Positions 1-8,269 of a stretch of DNA of 42,882 nt are shown here, one piece after another (the first letter of the stretch is position 1; each line of letters begins with the position of its first letter). The notes beneath the pieces are model-generated. The model had not been told where the DNA came from and searched no databases. It was given only the letters and a program-made list of their open reading frames with translations. The DNA comes from Oscillospiraceae bacterium (GTDB taxonomy: Bacteria > Bacillota > Clostridia > Oscillospirales > Acutalibacteraceae). The DNA is taken from positions 1-42,882 of the forward strand of contig SVOR01000016.1 of NCBI GenBank assembly GCA_015066295.1, written 5' to 3'. The translations under genes and the position numbers were made by a program.

Positions 1-88
1 TCATATTGCCGGCGCCAAAAAACATTGAAAACAGTGCCGAGCCTATAAGAAATCCGTCAATAAGATATTTTTTAAAATCTTTGCTCAC
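1..88 (-). CDS. brnQ: BrnQ-type branched-chain amino acid carrier, 5' end only
   Basis: Only the first 29 codons are in the window; the gene runs off the left edge. The N-terminus reads MSKDFKKYLIDGFLIG followed by SALFSMFFGAGNM. A short basic start followed by an FFGAGN-type first membrane segment is typical of the LIVCS family of sodium- or proton-coupled leucine/isoleucine/valine importers. The start is a GTG (88-86) with an AAGGGG ribosome binding site eight bases upstream. The identification rests on this one motif, so another transporter with a similar first helix is possible but less likely. Confidence 0.6.
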   Translation of the reverse strand, partial: MSKDFKKYLIDGFLIGSALFSMFFGAGNM

Positions 89-123
89 AAAGAAAGCCCC
101 TTAAAAATCAAATAGTACACTAT

Positions 124-152
124 ATTATACCGAATTTGAAGGAGAATTAAAA
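124..152 (-). promoter_or_regulatory. putative sigma-A promoter for the brnQ-like gene
   Basis: On the minus strand a consensus -10 TATAAT (129-124) is preceded, 17 bases further up, by a weak -35 TTTTAA (152-147). It would start transcription about 30 bases before the GTG start codon. Confidence 0.45.
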
Positions 153-159
153 GGGCTAA

Positions 160-594
160 TTATAAAAAGTCGCGCAAATCTATTGCAAGCTTTTCTTCAA
201 GGTTAATAAGCCGCTTGGTGATATCCTTCGAAACCTCGTCGGCGGCTTCATACTCATTAAGGTATTTGTTTAGCGATTTAACACCCATATTGCAGCCGTC
301 GGTCATAAGGTCGGCAATGGTGTTGTCGCTGTCCTCGACCGCCATTTTAACGTTGGTTTTCATCCAAGACATACCCTTTGCAATAGGATTTGGATTTTTT
401 CCGTCATCGTGATATTTGTCTAAAAGCTGCTGAATTTCGTCACTTAGCTTCTCGTGTTCTTTTTTACAGTCAATGAGTATTTTGCGCATTTTTGATGAAT
501 TAACGCGGTCAATTACTTCGTCTATTGACGCAACCCCCATTTTTACGCCTGCATCACATTCGCGAAGAAGTCTAATGGTATCTTGTTCAATCAT
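160..594 (-). CDS. small helical-bundle protein, DUF2383/ferritin-like
   Basis: A 144-residue, strongly charged, all-helical protein without signal peptide or membrane segment. The N-terminal part (EQDTIRLLRECDAG, then EHEKLSDEIQQLLDKYH) and the later NTIADLMTDGCNMG and NEYEAADE segments look like a four-helix bundle of the DUF2383/ferritin-like type. I do not see a convincing di-iron ExxH pair, so metal binding is not claimed. The longest frame begins at a GTG at 603, but that GTG lies inside an AAGGAAAGGTGAT Shine-Dalgarno, so the ATG at 594 is chosen. A sigma-G-like promoter upstream hints at forespore expression (inference). The gene is monocistronic between divergent neighbours. Confidence 0.6.
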   Translation of the reverse strand: MIEQDTIRLLRECDAGVKMGVASIDEVIDRVNSSKMRKILIDCKKEHEKLSDEIQQLLDKYHDDGKNPNPIAKGMSWMKTNVKMAVEDSDNTIADLMTDGCNMGVKSLNKYLNEYEAADEVSKDITKRLINLEEKLAIDLRDFL

Positions 595-617
595 TTTTAT
601 CACCTTTCCTTTTTAGT

Positions 618-646
618 TAGTATGTCCGAAAGGCGTAATAAAATGC
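618..646 (-). promoter_or_regulatory. sigma-G-like promoter for the helical-bundle gene
   Basis: On the minus strand the sequence CATACTA (624-618) matches the forespore sigma-G -10 consensus, and GCATT (646-642) lies exactly 17 bases upstream as a one-mismatch -35. No good sigma-A promoter is visible for this gene. This is motif matching only. Confidence 0.35.
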
Positions 647-668
647 TTAAAGTGGCAAATAATTTATA

Positions 669-697
669 TTGAATTTGTTTTTTGCGTATGGTACAAT
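669..697 (+). promoter_or_regulatory. sigma-A promoter for the DUF2953-gerW operon
   Basis: TTGAAT (669-674), a 17-base spacer and TACAAT (692-697). Transcription would begin about 25 bases before the ATG at 730, which has a GGGAGG ribosome binding site. Confidence 0.7.
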
Positions 698-729
698 AAA
701 AATAATAATGTATATATGGGAGGTACGCT

Positions 730-1341
730 ATGTTAGCGCTTAAAATTATAGCAATAGTCATTGCCGTAATATGCTTTATAATCGCTATATTGCTGATGCT
801 TCCCGTTGATATTTTAATTTTTGCCGATGATAAAAACGGCTTTAAGTTGTTATATCGGTTTTTAGGCAAGCTATATGGTGAAGAGCCTGACCCAAATAAC
901 GTAATTATTAAGGGTGTAAAAAAAGCGGTTGGTATTTCACATCTTGATAGCATTAAAACTATAAAAAACACCCTTGAGAGTCAAGGTACCGCGGTAACAC
1001 TTAAAGAAACTGCCGACGTACTGCTTGCTATATTCAACAGAATAATTTGGATACTTAAATATTGCAGAATAAGAAAATGTAATATCGTCAGTATAAGCGG
1101 CGGCGACGATGCCGCAATTGATTACGGCGTTGCTTGTGCGGTAATTTACCCGATAGTCGGGTTTATTAAATCTAATTTTTCGGTTAAAAAGCGTGGATTT
1201 AACACCGATATTCGATGCGATTATTTAAGCGATGAGTCTTCTTATGATATAAAACTCGAATTAAGGGTTAAAATATTACACGTAATTCGCGCATTATTCT
1301 ATATTGTCAAGCGCAATCTTGAAACACAGGGTGTGGTGTGA
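730..1341 (+). CDS. DUF2953 membrane-anchored protein (YtfI-like)
   Basis: A 203-residue protein with one N-terminal membrane segment (about residues 4-26) and a predominantly beta/alpha soluble part containing the family-like SGGDDAAIDYG stretch (about residues 120-130). DUF2953 proteins are commonly found immediately upstream of gerW/ytfJ in spore formers, and that is the arrangement here: the downstream gene begins at the stop codon. The biochemical role of the family is unknown. The protein is probably a partner in the same sporulation- or envelope-related process as GerW (inference from gene pairing). Confidence 0.75.
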   Translation: MLALKIIAIVIAVICFIIAILLMLPVDILIFADDKNGFKLLYRFLGKLYGEEPDPNNVIIKGVKKAVGISHLDSIKTIKNTLESQGTAVTLKETADVLLAIFNRIIWILKYCRIRKCNIVSISGGDDAAIDYGVACAVIYPIVGFIKSNFSVKKRGFNTDIRCDYLSDESSYDIKLELRVKILHVIRALFYIVKRNLETQGVV

Positions 1342-1343
1342 TT

Positions 1344-1709
1344 ATGGAACAGAATAACGTTATTAAGCTTATGGACTTTGTTGCGCAGCGCACAATGGAT
1401 ATAGCGGGGGATAATTCCGTACTTGGTGAGCCAATCGTAAAGGACGGTATGACCATTATTCCCGTTTCTAAGGTTTCGGTTTCCTTTGCGGGCGGCGGCG
1501 CAGATATTGCCGATAAAAAACGCACCTCGCATCCGTCAGGCGGCGGCGCCAAGGTTGACGTTGTACCGATGAGCTTTTTGGTAATTAAGGACGGGAAGGC
1601 TTACACAGTTAAGGTAGAAGCAACCGAGAAATCTAACGTTAAAGAGATTTTGGATTTTATAACTACTACCGCCAAACAGTTATTCAGTAAAAAAGCTGAA
1701 GATAAATAA
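1344..1709 (+). CDS. gerW: GerW/YtfJ family spore protein
   Basis: 121 residues with the family hallmarks: a central IIPVSKVSVSFAGGGAD segment (about residues 37-53), a glycine-rich SGGGAKVDVVPMSFLVI segment, and a hydrophilic C-terminal helix. GerW (YtfJ) is a sporulation protein needed for normal germination in Bacillus. It marks this organism as a spore former. A GTG at 1338 overlaps the stop of the upstream gene and could extend the protein by two residues; the ATG at 1344 is preferred because the GGTGTGATT just before it resembles a Shine-Dalgarno. The gene is co-transcribed with the DUF2953 gene and ends in a stem shared with the convergent hydrolase. Confidence 0.85.
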   Translation: MEQNNVIKLMDFVAQRTMDIAGDNSVLGEPIVKDGMTIIPVSKVSVSFAGGGADIADKKRTSHPSGGGAKVDVVPMSFLVIKDGKAYTVKVEATEKSNVKEILDFITTTAKQLFSKKAEDK

Positions 1710-1723
1710 ATTATCTTCAGCTT
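1693..1723 (-). terminator. intrinsic terminator of the convergent hydrolase
   Basis: A perfect 13-bp stem (1693-1705 with 1711-1723) and a five-base loop. On the minus strand it is followed by TTTTTT, so it terminates the hydrolase mRNA. On the plus strand no T-run follows, so it would act only as a 3' stabilising hairpin for gerW. The stem overlaps the stop codons of both genes. Confidence 0.8.
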
Positions 1724-2679
1724 AAAAACTCAAATATAGTTTTATAATAATTTTCTAAAATATCCTCAGATGCAAAGAATAAGTTATGTTTAGCACCCTT
1801 AAAGGTTTTGACGCGGCAATTAGTTAGCCGTTTGGCAAATTTAATCTGCATTCGGTTTTTAACAACGCGGTCGTTACCTGCGCTTAAAATAAGTGTATCG
1901 GTGTCAATGACGTTGAGATCTTTGTGTTTTAATATATAGTCTTGCGCTTTGACTGCCTCGTACATCCATTTGTTTGTAGCCGATGATGACTGATATTCTT
2001 TTTGTGCAAGTCTTAGCTTAAAGGTTGCGCTAAAACGAGCTTTAGAGCCATCAACGGTGTCCTCGAAATTGACGTCGGGATTAAATTCACCGGTATAGGG
2101 GAATTTGTTGCTCCAACCATTTTTCTCGCCCTCTTGCTTTGCTTTCCACAATACTAATTTTCGTGGTAATCCGTGCATTTCCGGGCATATCATAGGTGAG
2201 GACATTATTGACTTTGCTATTTCTTTCGGGTGCTCTGCTTTATATAGGGCGGCAACGGCGCCACCCATTGAGTGCGAAAAGAGATAAATCGGTAAATTTT
2301 CGCCGTATACCTTCACTTGATTTTCTATTAAAAATTCAAGGTCGCGCACGTAATCAAAAAAGCTTTCGACGTGGATTAGTTTTATATCATCAACCGGTCG
2401 TTCTGACAATCCGTGACCTCGTTGGTCATAAATAAATACGTTAAGACCTAAGTTTATATAATACCAAATCATTTCCTTGTATTTTTCAGAAAATTCGGTA
2501 AAGCCGTGAATAATTACAATATTAGCGCGGTTACCTTCTTTTGTATATCTTTCGGTATACAGTTCGGTCCCGTCAAATGATTTAATTCTTTCACAGGTTT
2601 GAAACGCCTTTAAATCAATGAGTATTTGCGGCATCGATGAAAGATAATCTTTTTCCTTTAAAACGGTAGGAAATAACAT
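1717..2679 (-). CDS. alpha/beta hydrolase, lysophospholipase/monoacylglycerol lipase type
   Basis: A 320-residue cytoplasmic serine hydrolase of the Hydrolase_4/PldB type. The oxyanion region is VIIHGFTE (about residues 55-62), followed by DQRGHG (85-90) and the nucleophile elbow SHSMGG with Ser137. The catalytic Asp is in AGNDRVV and the His in KGAKHNL near the C-terminus. Family members release fatty acids from lysophospholipids or monoacylglycerols. The substrate is not readable, but the nearby fatty-acid kinase operon would accept its product (inference). The start ATG has GAGGAG nine bases upstream. The gene is monocistronic and diverges from a second alpha/beta hydrolase. Confidence 0.85.
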   Translation of the reverse strand: MLFPTVLKEKDYLSSMPQILIDLKAFQTCERIKSFDGTELYTERYTKEGNRANIVIIHGFTEFSEKYKEMIWYYINLGLNVFIYDQRGHGLSERPVDDIKLIHVESFFDYVRDLEFLIENQVKVYGENLPIYLFSHSMGGAVAALYKAEHPKEIAKSIMSSPMICPEMHGLPRKLVLWKAKQEGEKNGWSNKFPYTGEFNPDVNFEDTVDGSKARFSATFKLRLAQKEYQSSSATNKWMYEAVKAQDYILKHKDLNVIDTDTLILSAGNDRVVKNRMQIKFAKRLTNCRVKTFKGAKHNLFFASEDILENYYKTIFEFLS

Positions 2680-2702
2680 AAAGCTTTACTCCTCATACAT
2701 TA
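2671..2702 (+). promoter_or_regulatory. sigma-E-like promoter for the second hydrolase
   Basis: CATACATTA (2694-2702) matches the mother-cell sigma-E -10 consensus CATACAnT. AAATAA (2671-2676), 17 bases upstream, is a fair -35. No good sigma-A promoter is visible in the same place. The start point would fall just before the Shine-Dalgarno at 2711. Confidence 0.3.
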
Positions 2703-2725
2703 TTTATTTAAGAGTGGTGATAATA

Positions 2726-3661
2726 ATGATATCTTCAAAGAAGAAATTCCTTAAAAGGATTTGGTCAGGTATCATTGTTTCCATATTTTCGGTAATTATT
2801 GCTTCGTTTCTTGTCACCAAGGTGGTGTACGACAGCACCTTTACAAGATATGACGTTATACCCGATACGCCGCTTGCCTTAGAAGAAATGGTTGACAATA
2901 GGCAAAACGTAAAATTTTTAAGTGGTAAAAATAAGCTTAACGGGTATTTATATGATACACAAGGTGATGGCATTGTTGTATTAGCACCGGGGTATCATGC
3001 ATCTGCCGATGATTATTTATGGCAGATTAAGTCGCTTACAGATAAGGGCTGGGCGGTTTTCTGCTTTGATACTACGGGCAGTTGCTTGAGCGAGGGTAGC
3101 TCCTCGGTCGGCTTTTCACAAGCTGTGTACGACCTTAGAAATGCACTCGAATATTTAAAGCGAAACGATAACTTCGGTTACGAATCGATTTATTTATTAG
3201 GACATTCGCGTGGCGGCTATGCCGTCTGCGGTGTATTAGGCGGTGAATATGACATCAAGGCGGCGGCAACCGTTAGTGCGGTTAACAGCAGTATGGGTGC
3301 CATAATTCAACCCGTTGAAAGCAAAATAGGAAAGCTTGCATATATAAACTATCCGTTTTTGGTAATGTATCAGTCAACACTTTTTGAAAGCGATATTGCA
3401 AATTTCAATGCCGCCAACGAAATTGTTGATAGCGGCGTGCCCGTTTTAGTCGTTCAGGGCAGTGAGGATGATAAGTACACCAAGGATAAGTATTCACTCT
3501 ATGCACACAGCGTTAATGGTTCGCATAGCAACGTCGAATATTATATCTGCGATGAAAAGGGCAAAAACGGCCATACAAGCCTTTTGTTTGAGCCTGACGG
3601 CAAGAGTGCCAACCAAGCTTTAATGGATAAAATAGATCGTTTTTTCAAACAAAACAAATAA
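2726..3661 (+). CDS. membrane-anchored alpha/beta hydrolase
   Basis: 311 residues: a basic N-terminus, one membrane segment (about residues 13-33) and an alpha/beta-hydrolase domain outside the membrane. The nucleophile elbow is GHSRGG with Ser161. A VVLAPGYHASADD oxyanion strand lies at about residues 84-96, the acidic residue in QGSEDDKY and the His in KNGHTSLLF. It resembles the YqkD/BAAT-like group; the substrate is unknown. The longest frame starts with a GTG at 2714, but AGAGTGGTGAT (2711-2721) is the Shine-Dalgarno for the ATG at 2726, so that start is used. It diverges from the lipase-like gene and is followed 32 bases later by a glycosyltransferase, perhaps in one transcript. Confidence 0.8.
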   Translation: MISSKKKFLKRIWSGIIVSIFSVIIASFLVTKVVYDSTFTRYDVIPDTPLALEEMVDNRQNVKFLSGKNKLNGYLYDTQGDGIVVLAPGYHASADDYLWQIKSLTDKGWAVFCFDTTGSCLSEGSSSVGFSQAVYDLRNALEYLKRNDNFGYESIYLLGHSRGGYAVCGVLGGEYDIKAAATVSAVNSSMGAIIQPVESKIGKLAYINYPFLVMYQSTLFESDIANFNAANEIVDSGVPVLVVQGSEDDKYTKDKYSLYAHSVNGSHSNVEYYICDEKGKNGHTSLLFEPDGKSANQALMDKIDRFFKQNK

Positions 3662-3693
3662 TTTAACATGGGGTTAAAAGGGGAATATTAAAA

Positions 3694-4707
3694 ATGAGTG
3701 TAGTTGTTATACCTGCATATCAGCCTGATAATGAGTTGATACGTTTAGTAAAACAGCTTAACGACCAAAATTTTTCTATTTTGGTTGTTAATGACGGTAG
3801 CGAAGAGTCGTATGATGCAATTTTTGCAACAGTGGCCGAAACTGCTACCGTTATAAAATCACCCAAAAACGAAGGTAAGGGCGCAGCGCTTAAAAGAGCC
3901 TTTGCCGCCCTTCGTGAGTTGTTTCCGTCTGCCGAGTATTTTATAACTGCAGATGCCGATGGTCAACATAGGGTAGAGGATATCGTTCGTGTAAGAGATA
4001 CGCTTGATAATGGTAATGATTTTGTGCTTAGCGTTCGCAAATTCCAAAAAAACATACCGTTTCGCTCAAAGTTTGGTAACGATTTATCAAGAATAGTATA
4101 CACCATTATGAATGGTCACTATTTTGACGATAATCAGTCGGGACTTCGCGGTTTTTCGGTTAAGCATATTGATTGGTTACTTAAGGTTAAGGGCGAAAAG
4201 TATGATTATGAGATGAATATGCTTTGCTATGCTGACAAACAGGGAATTAAGATAACAACACTCCCTATTGAGTCGGTATACATAGACGGCAATAAAAGCT
4301 CGCATTTTAATCCAATAGCCGATACTGTGCGAATTTATAAAAGACTATTCACAAGTGTCTGGCCATCCTGCCTCGGCGTAGCCGTTTGGGAACTACTGAC
4401 GATGCTTGCCACCATTATATTTGGATATGAGTATTCGGTTATCAGTATTCCAACCGCCGTTATGATTGGCGCGTTTATTACCTTCTTAACCCAAAGATTT
4501 TTTGTCTTCTCGAAGGTGCCGTATAAAGACGGTATGAGAATTTTGTGTTTCAGCGTAATTCGAGCAACGGCATACACGATAATTACCGAAATAATTCTTT
4601 TGTTCACAATGGCATTGCCAATGTTTGTTTCGGTAAATATTGCGGCACTGCTTATGCTTATAGTTGAATATCAAATACATAAACTGATGCACAAAACAAT
4701 TAAATAA
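3694..4707 (+). CDS. GT2 glycosyltransferase fused to a GtrA-like membrane domain
   Basis: 337 residues in two parts. Residues 1 to about 215 are a family-2 transferase of the dolichyl-phosphate-mannose/undecaprenyl-phosphate type, with IPAYQPDN at the start, VVNDGS at 32-36 and the metal-binding DADGQH at 87-92. Residues about 225-335 form four hydrophobic segments of the GtrA/DPMS type, with the charged IHKLMHK tail. Such proteins move a sugar from a nucleotide onto a lipid carrier, and GtrA-type domains are proposed to flip it. This gives envelope decoration as the likely role; sugar and acceptor are unknown. Ribosome binding site AAGGGGA is well placed. A strong terminator follows. Confidence 0.85.
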   Translation: MSVVVIPAYQPDNELIRLVKQLNDQNFSILVVNDGSEESYDAIFATVAETATVIKSPKNEGKGAALKRAFAALRELFPSAEYFITADADGQHRVEDIVRVRDTLDNGNDFVLSVRKFQKNIPFRSKFGNDLSRIVYTIMNGHYFDDNQSGLRGFSVKHIDWLLKVKGEKYDYEMNMLCYADKQGIKITTLPIESVYIDGNKSSHFNPIADTVRIYKRLFTSVWPSCLGVAVWELLTMLATIIFGYEYSVISIPTAVMIGAFITFLTQRFFVFSKVPYKDGMRILCFSVIRATAYTIITEIILLFTMALPMFVSVNIAALLMLIVEYQIHKLMHKTIK

Positions 4708-4715
4708 ATAATCAG

Positions 4716-4744
4716 GCGATACCGCTTTTAAAAAGAGGTATCGC
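4716..4744 (+). terminator. intrinsic terminator after the GT2-GtrA gene
   Basis: Eight-base stem (4716-4723 with 4737-4744), followed on the plus strand by TTTTATTTTTTT. On the minus strand, which would serve plsX, the T-run is much weaker. Confidence 0.85.
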
Positions 4745-4754
4745 TTTTATTTTT

Positions 4755-5738
4755 TTACAAATTCTCTAATGCAGTTTTTATCTTTTGTGAAAAGCCTGAT
4801 TTTTCGAGCCTTAACAACTGGTCAATACAGGCAATAGGTGTCTGCTCGGTTGCACAGCCGTGCATTTTAATTACGGTCTTTTTGGTGCCCAAGAAGGTAG
4901 CACCGCCGCGACGGTTAAAGTCAAATGCCAGTGTAAGCTCATTTAGTATGTTTTCAATAAGCTCGTCATCTGTGCGGTTATATTTTTCGGCAAGCGCCGA
5001 TACAATACCGCGGGCAACGGCACCCGTAGCCTCGGTGTTTTTAAGTATGATATTACCGGCATAACCATCAGTAACAATAACGTCGGCGTAACCCGTAACA
5101 AAGTCGCTGCCCTCCATATTGCCGATGAAGTTTAATGGTAATTCTTTTATAAGCGAGAAGGCTTCGTTAATAAGTGGAGTACCCTTATTATTCTCACGAC
5201 CTACCGACATAAGCGCAACACGGGGAGTGCTTTCGGGCTTAATGCTTTCGCGAAATGCGTTGCCCATAACGGCAAAGCGCATTAAATCCTTGGCAGTACA
5301 CTGTATATTTGCGCCACAGTCTACAAGGCAGGCTGTTTCGCCATTATATAAAGGCAAATTAGATGATAGGGCAGGGGTTTTAAGTCCCTTTATGAGTCCT
5401 AAACGGCAAATTGAGCCGATGAGCAAAGCACCCGTACTGCCGGCACTCAGCATACCTATGCACTCATCATCGTCTTTAAGACGCTTATAACCGAGCGCAA
5501 TCGAGCAGTTATCTCTACCTGTGAATATTACCTGAGGGTTTTCCTCGTTTTTAATATAGTCGTCGGTCTCAATTATTTGAATTTTGTCACTCGGCTCGCA
5601 ATACTCTTTAATAATATCTCCGTTGCCAACAAAAACGACACCCAAGTCATCAAATATTTTAAGTGCATTGAGTGTGCCTTCGATTATAGGTCTTGGTCCG
5701 TTGTCGGCGCCGTAAATATCAACAATAACTTTTTTCAT
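4755..5738 (-). CDS. plsX: phosphate acyltransferase PlsX
   Basis: 327 residues. PlsX interconverts acyl-ACP and acyl-phosphate, supplying acyl-phosphate to PlsY for glycerol-3-phosphate acylation at the membrane. Family signatures are VDIYGADNGP at the N-terminus (usual form VDAMGGDNAP, so one Gly is Ala), SAGSTGALL (about residues 98-106), VDCGANIQC and the late FIGNMEGSDF. It is the last gene of fakB-fakB-fakA-plsX, nine bases after fakA. In this operon it can pass Fak-made acyl-phosphate onto ACP for chain elongation or leave it for PlsY. No fab genes accompany it, unlike the common plsX-fabD-fabG-acpP arrangement. Confidence 0.9.
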   Translation of the reverse strand: MKKVIVDIYGADNGPRPIIEGTLNALKIFDDLGVVFVGNGDIIKEYCEPSDKIQIIETDDYIKNEENPQVIFTGRDNCSIALGYKRLKDDDECIGMLSAGSTGALLIGSICRLGLIKGLKTPALSSNLPLYNGETACLVDCGANIQCTAKDLMRFAVMGNAFRESIKPESTPRVALMSVGRENNKGTPLINEAFSLIKELPLNFIGNMEGSDFVTGYADVIVTDGYAGNIILKNTEATGAVARGIVSALAEKYNRTDDELIENILNELTLAFDFNRRGGATFLGTKKTVIKMHGCATEQTPIACIDQLLRLEKSGFSQKIKTALENL

Positions 5739-5747
5739 ATTATTATC

Positions 5748-7370
5748 CTATTCAATAGCAAAAATATAGCGATATACGTCTTGACCGCCGTTTATAAATC
5801 CAATTTCAATAAGCGGATATTTCTCTTTAAACGCATTTTCGAGTTGGAGTGCCTCGTTTTCGTCGGCACCGTAGCCGTAAAAAGCGGTTATTACCTGCTT
5901 TTCCTCTATATCGGGCAATTTTTCAAAAAGCTGCATTGCCGCATCAACGGGGTCACAAGTAGAGGCATAAATGGTGTCGCCCTCAAGTGAAATCCACTCG
6001 TCCTTTTTAATGTTAACGCCGTTAAGAAAAGCATCTCTTGTTGCGGTGGTTACGTAACCCGACTTAACGTAGGGCAGACATTGTGTCATATCATCAATTA
6101 ACTGTTCAATACTGTCAACCGATAGGTCCATCATTGAAAGCGCCGAAAAGCCTTCTGCGAGCGAGCGTGTTTTAATAACACGGACGTCAGAATCTTTATA
6201 AAGCTCGGCCGCCTGTTGTGCTGTAAGAACAACGTTAGAATCGTTGGGTAAAACAACAATATAGTCGGCGTTAACCTGTTTGAAGGCCTCAATGAAATCC
6301 TCGGCTGATGGGTTGTTGGTGCGACCGCCGTTAATTACGTAGCTGACACCGATACCCGTAAAGAATTCCATTATTCCGTCGCCCGTAGCCGTTGCAACAA
6401 CGGCAAACTTTTGACGTTCGGGCTTTTTTGCCTCAATTTCACTGTGCTGTACCGACATATTTTCAATTTTTACGGTAACAAGCTCGCCAAACTGGCGAAC
6501 GTAGGCGATAACCTGCTCGGGCACAAAGGAGTGAACGTGAACCTTAACAATACTTCCGTCACGAACCGTAACAACCGAATCGCCAAGCTCCTGCAGCTTT
6601 TCGGTTAAAGAGGGTAGGTCAAAGGCGTCAATATCGGTTTTACTGCGAAGCAGTTGTAAAATAAATTCGGTACAGTAACCGTATTCGAGCGTACTGTCCT
6701 CGTTAAAATTTGAAGTATCCACAAAGCTTGAATCAACAGGAATATCAATATCATCAATGCTTTCGCCGTTTAATATAGCCTGCATACCCTCGAAAATGCA
6801 GATAATACCTGCGCCGCCGCTGTCAACAACGTTTGCCTCTTTAAGCACAGGCAATAATTCGGGGGTGTGCTTTAGCGAACGGTGAAGCTCGGCAATTAGC
6901 GAATCGAAGCATTCGGTAAAATCACCGAAGTTGTTTTCAAGTAAGTATTCGCCGCCTTCTCTAAGCACCGTAAGCATTGTGCCCTCGGTGGGAAGGGCAA
7001 CAGCATTATAGGCATATTCAACACCGCATTTGTAGGCGCTTTTAAAGGAATCAATGTCAAATTCCACAACGTTTTCACTGCCAACCGCTAAGCCGCGAAT
7101 AAACTGCGAAAGGATAACACCGGAATTACCCCTTGCCGAAAGCAGGGAGCTTTTTGAGAATTTAACCATAAGCTCACCAATTGAGGCAAAATCGCCGCGA
7201 GCAGCCGAAATTCCACCCTCAATGGTCATGGTCATATTCTTACCGGTATCGCCGTCGGGCACGGGGAAAACATTTAGGTCATCAATGACCGACATATTCT
7301 GTTTTAGATTTTTATATCCTCCGGCCAGCATATCCCGCCAAAGATTAACACTGATATTGTTTGTCCACAT
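5748..7370 (-). CDS. fakA: fatty acid kinase catalytic subunit FakA (DAK2/YloV)
   Basis: 540 residues, the usual length. The N-terminal DhaL-like kinase domain carries DDLNVFPVPDGDTGKNM (about residues 28-44), whose aspartates bind Mg-ATP, followed by SARGNSGVILSQ. A middle domain (with KVHVHSF, about residue 290) and a C-terminal EDD/DegV-like domain follow. FakA phosphorylates fatty acid held by FakB to give acyl-phosphate. The gene lies three bases after one fakB and nine bases before plsX, so substrate carrier, kinase and user of the product share one mRNA. Confidence 0.92.
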   Translation of the reverse strand: MWTNNISVNLWRDMLAGGYKNLKQNMSVIDDLNVFPVPDGDTGKNMTMTIEGGISAARGDFASIGELMVKFSKSSLLSARGNSGVILSQFIRGLAVGSENVVEFDIDSFKSAYKCGVEYAYNAVALPTEGTMLTVLREGGEYLLENNFGDFTECFDSLIAELHRSLKHTPELLPVLKEANVVDSGGAGIICIFEGMQAILNGESIDDIDIPVDSSFVDTSNFNEDSTLEYGYCTEFILQLLRSKTDIDAFDLPSLTEKLQELGDSVVTVRDGSIVKVHVHSFVPEQVIAYVRQFGELVTVKIENMSVQHSEIEAKKPERQKFAVVATATGDGIMEFFTGIGVSYVINGGRTNNPSAEDFIEAFKQVNADYIVVLPNDSNVVLTAQQAAELYKDSDVRVIKTRSLAEGFSALSMMDLSVDSIEQLIDDMTQCLPYVKSGYVTTATRDAFLNGVNIKKDEWISLEGDTIYASTCDPVDAAMQLFEKLPDIEEKQVITAFYGYGADENEALQLENAFKEKYPLIEIGFINGGQDVYRYIFAIE

Positions 7371-7373
7371 TAC

Positions 7374-8258
7374 TTATTCACCCTTAATAGTAACTTCTTT
7401 TCCGTAGCAGAATGCAATGATCGTTCCGGGGCCTACACAAGAGCCAACAATGGGAGCGATATAGTCAATATGTACGCCTTTAAACTGTGCGCGCTCAAGA
7501 ATTAACTCCTTAAGCTGCTCGGCACTCGTTATTGCATCGGCGTGTGATATGTAAAGAATTTGGTCCTCAGGGTTAATCACCGCGCCTGCAATATCGTCGG
7601 CAATTGCGATTTTCGAGTTTAGCGCACCCTTTGTCTTTTTATATGCAAAGTTTTGACCAATAATGTCAGAAAGGATTATGGGTTTCACACCAAATAAATT
7701 GCCAAAGAAGGCTTTTGATGCCTTAATTCGACCTGCGCGACTTAGATACTCCAGCGAATCGCAGGTGCCAAATTGGTTAATTTTTAGACGATTGGCAATT
7801 AGGTATTCTGCAGTTTCTTTAGCATCCTTACCCTCGTTTCGCATATTGTCGGCCATAATTACGAGTGTTGCTTGACCGAGCGAGCTTATAAGCGAGTCAA
7901 CACAGTATACGGTGTTGTTCGGATATTCTTCTTTAAGCTCTTTGGCGACAACGGTGGAAAGGTTGTATGAGCCGGAAAGGGCAGACGAACACGAAATATA
8001 AATAACGTCCAAGCCTTCCTTTAAATATGATGAAAATTTTTCATAAAACGATTCGCGCGGAACCTGTGTGGTGCTTATGCGCTTGCCTGCACGCATAAGG
8101 TCATAAAGCTCTTTTGGTGAGTGCGATTCCCAGTCAAGCGAGGCAGGGTATTCCTTGCCGTCAAGCACGTAGTTCATAGCTACGTAATCCACGTTATACT
8201 TTTCACGCAATTCTTTGTTCATATCAGAGGTTGAATCTGTAACAATAGCGAATTTCAT
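7374..8258 (-). CDS. fakB: DegV-family fatty-acid-binding protein (FakB), second copy
   Basis: 294 residues, a complete DegV fold. VTDSTSDM at the N-terminus and ISCSSALSGSYN (about residues 90-101) supply the serines that hold the fatty-acid carboxylate in FakB proteins. The late PIVGSCVGPGT loop is also conserved. FakB proteins carry single fatty acids to FakA and the acyl-phosphate onward. This copy sits 11 bases after another fakB and three bases before fakA. The two copies are clearly diverged, which in other bacteria goes with different chain preferences (saturated versus unsaturated); which one binds what cannot be read here. Confidence 0.88.
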   Translation of the reverse strand: MKFAIVTDSTSDMNKELREKYNVDYVAMNYVLDGKEYPASLDWESHSPKELYDLMRAGKRISTTQVPRESFYEKFSSYLKEGLDVIYISCSSALSGSYNLSTVVAKELKEEYPNNTVYCVDSLISSLGQATLVIMADNMRNEGKDAKETAEYLIANRLKINQFGTCDSLEYLSRAGRIKASKAFFGNLFGVKPIILSDIIGQNFAYKKTKGALNSKIAIADDIAGAVINPEDQILYISHADAITSAEQLKELILERAQFKGVHIDYIAPIVGSCVGPGTIIAFCYGKEVTIKGE

Positions 8259-8269
8259 AATTAACTCCT

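Noticed and set aside
600..971. 123-codon minus-strand frame across the DUF2953 promoter and gene start
   Set aside because: It overlaps a recognised family on the other strand and its promoter; no ribosome binding site and no recognisable protein.
1717..3661. The two divergent alpha/beta hydrolases as a recent inverted duplication
   Set aside because: Motifs, lengths and the membrane anchor differ (SHSMGG versus GHSRGG), so they are distant relatives only.
5577..5990. 137-codon plus-strand frame antisense to plsX/fakA
   Set aside because: Antisense shadow of two certain genes; residues are an unordered mixture and there is no ribosome binding site.
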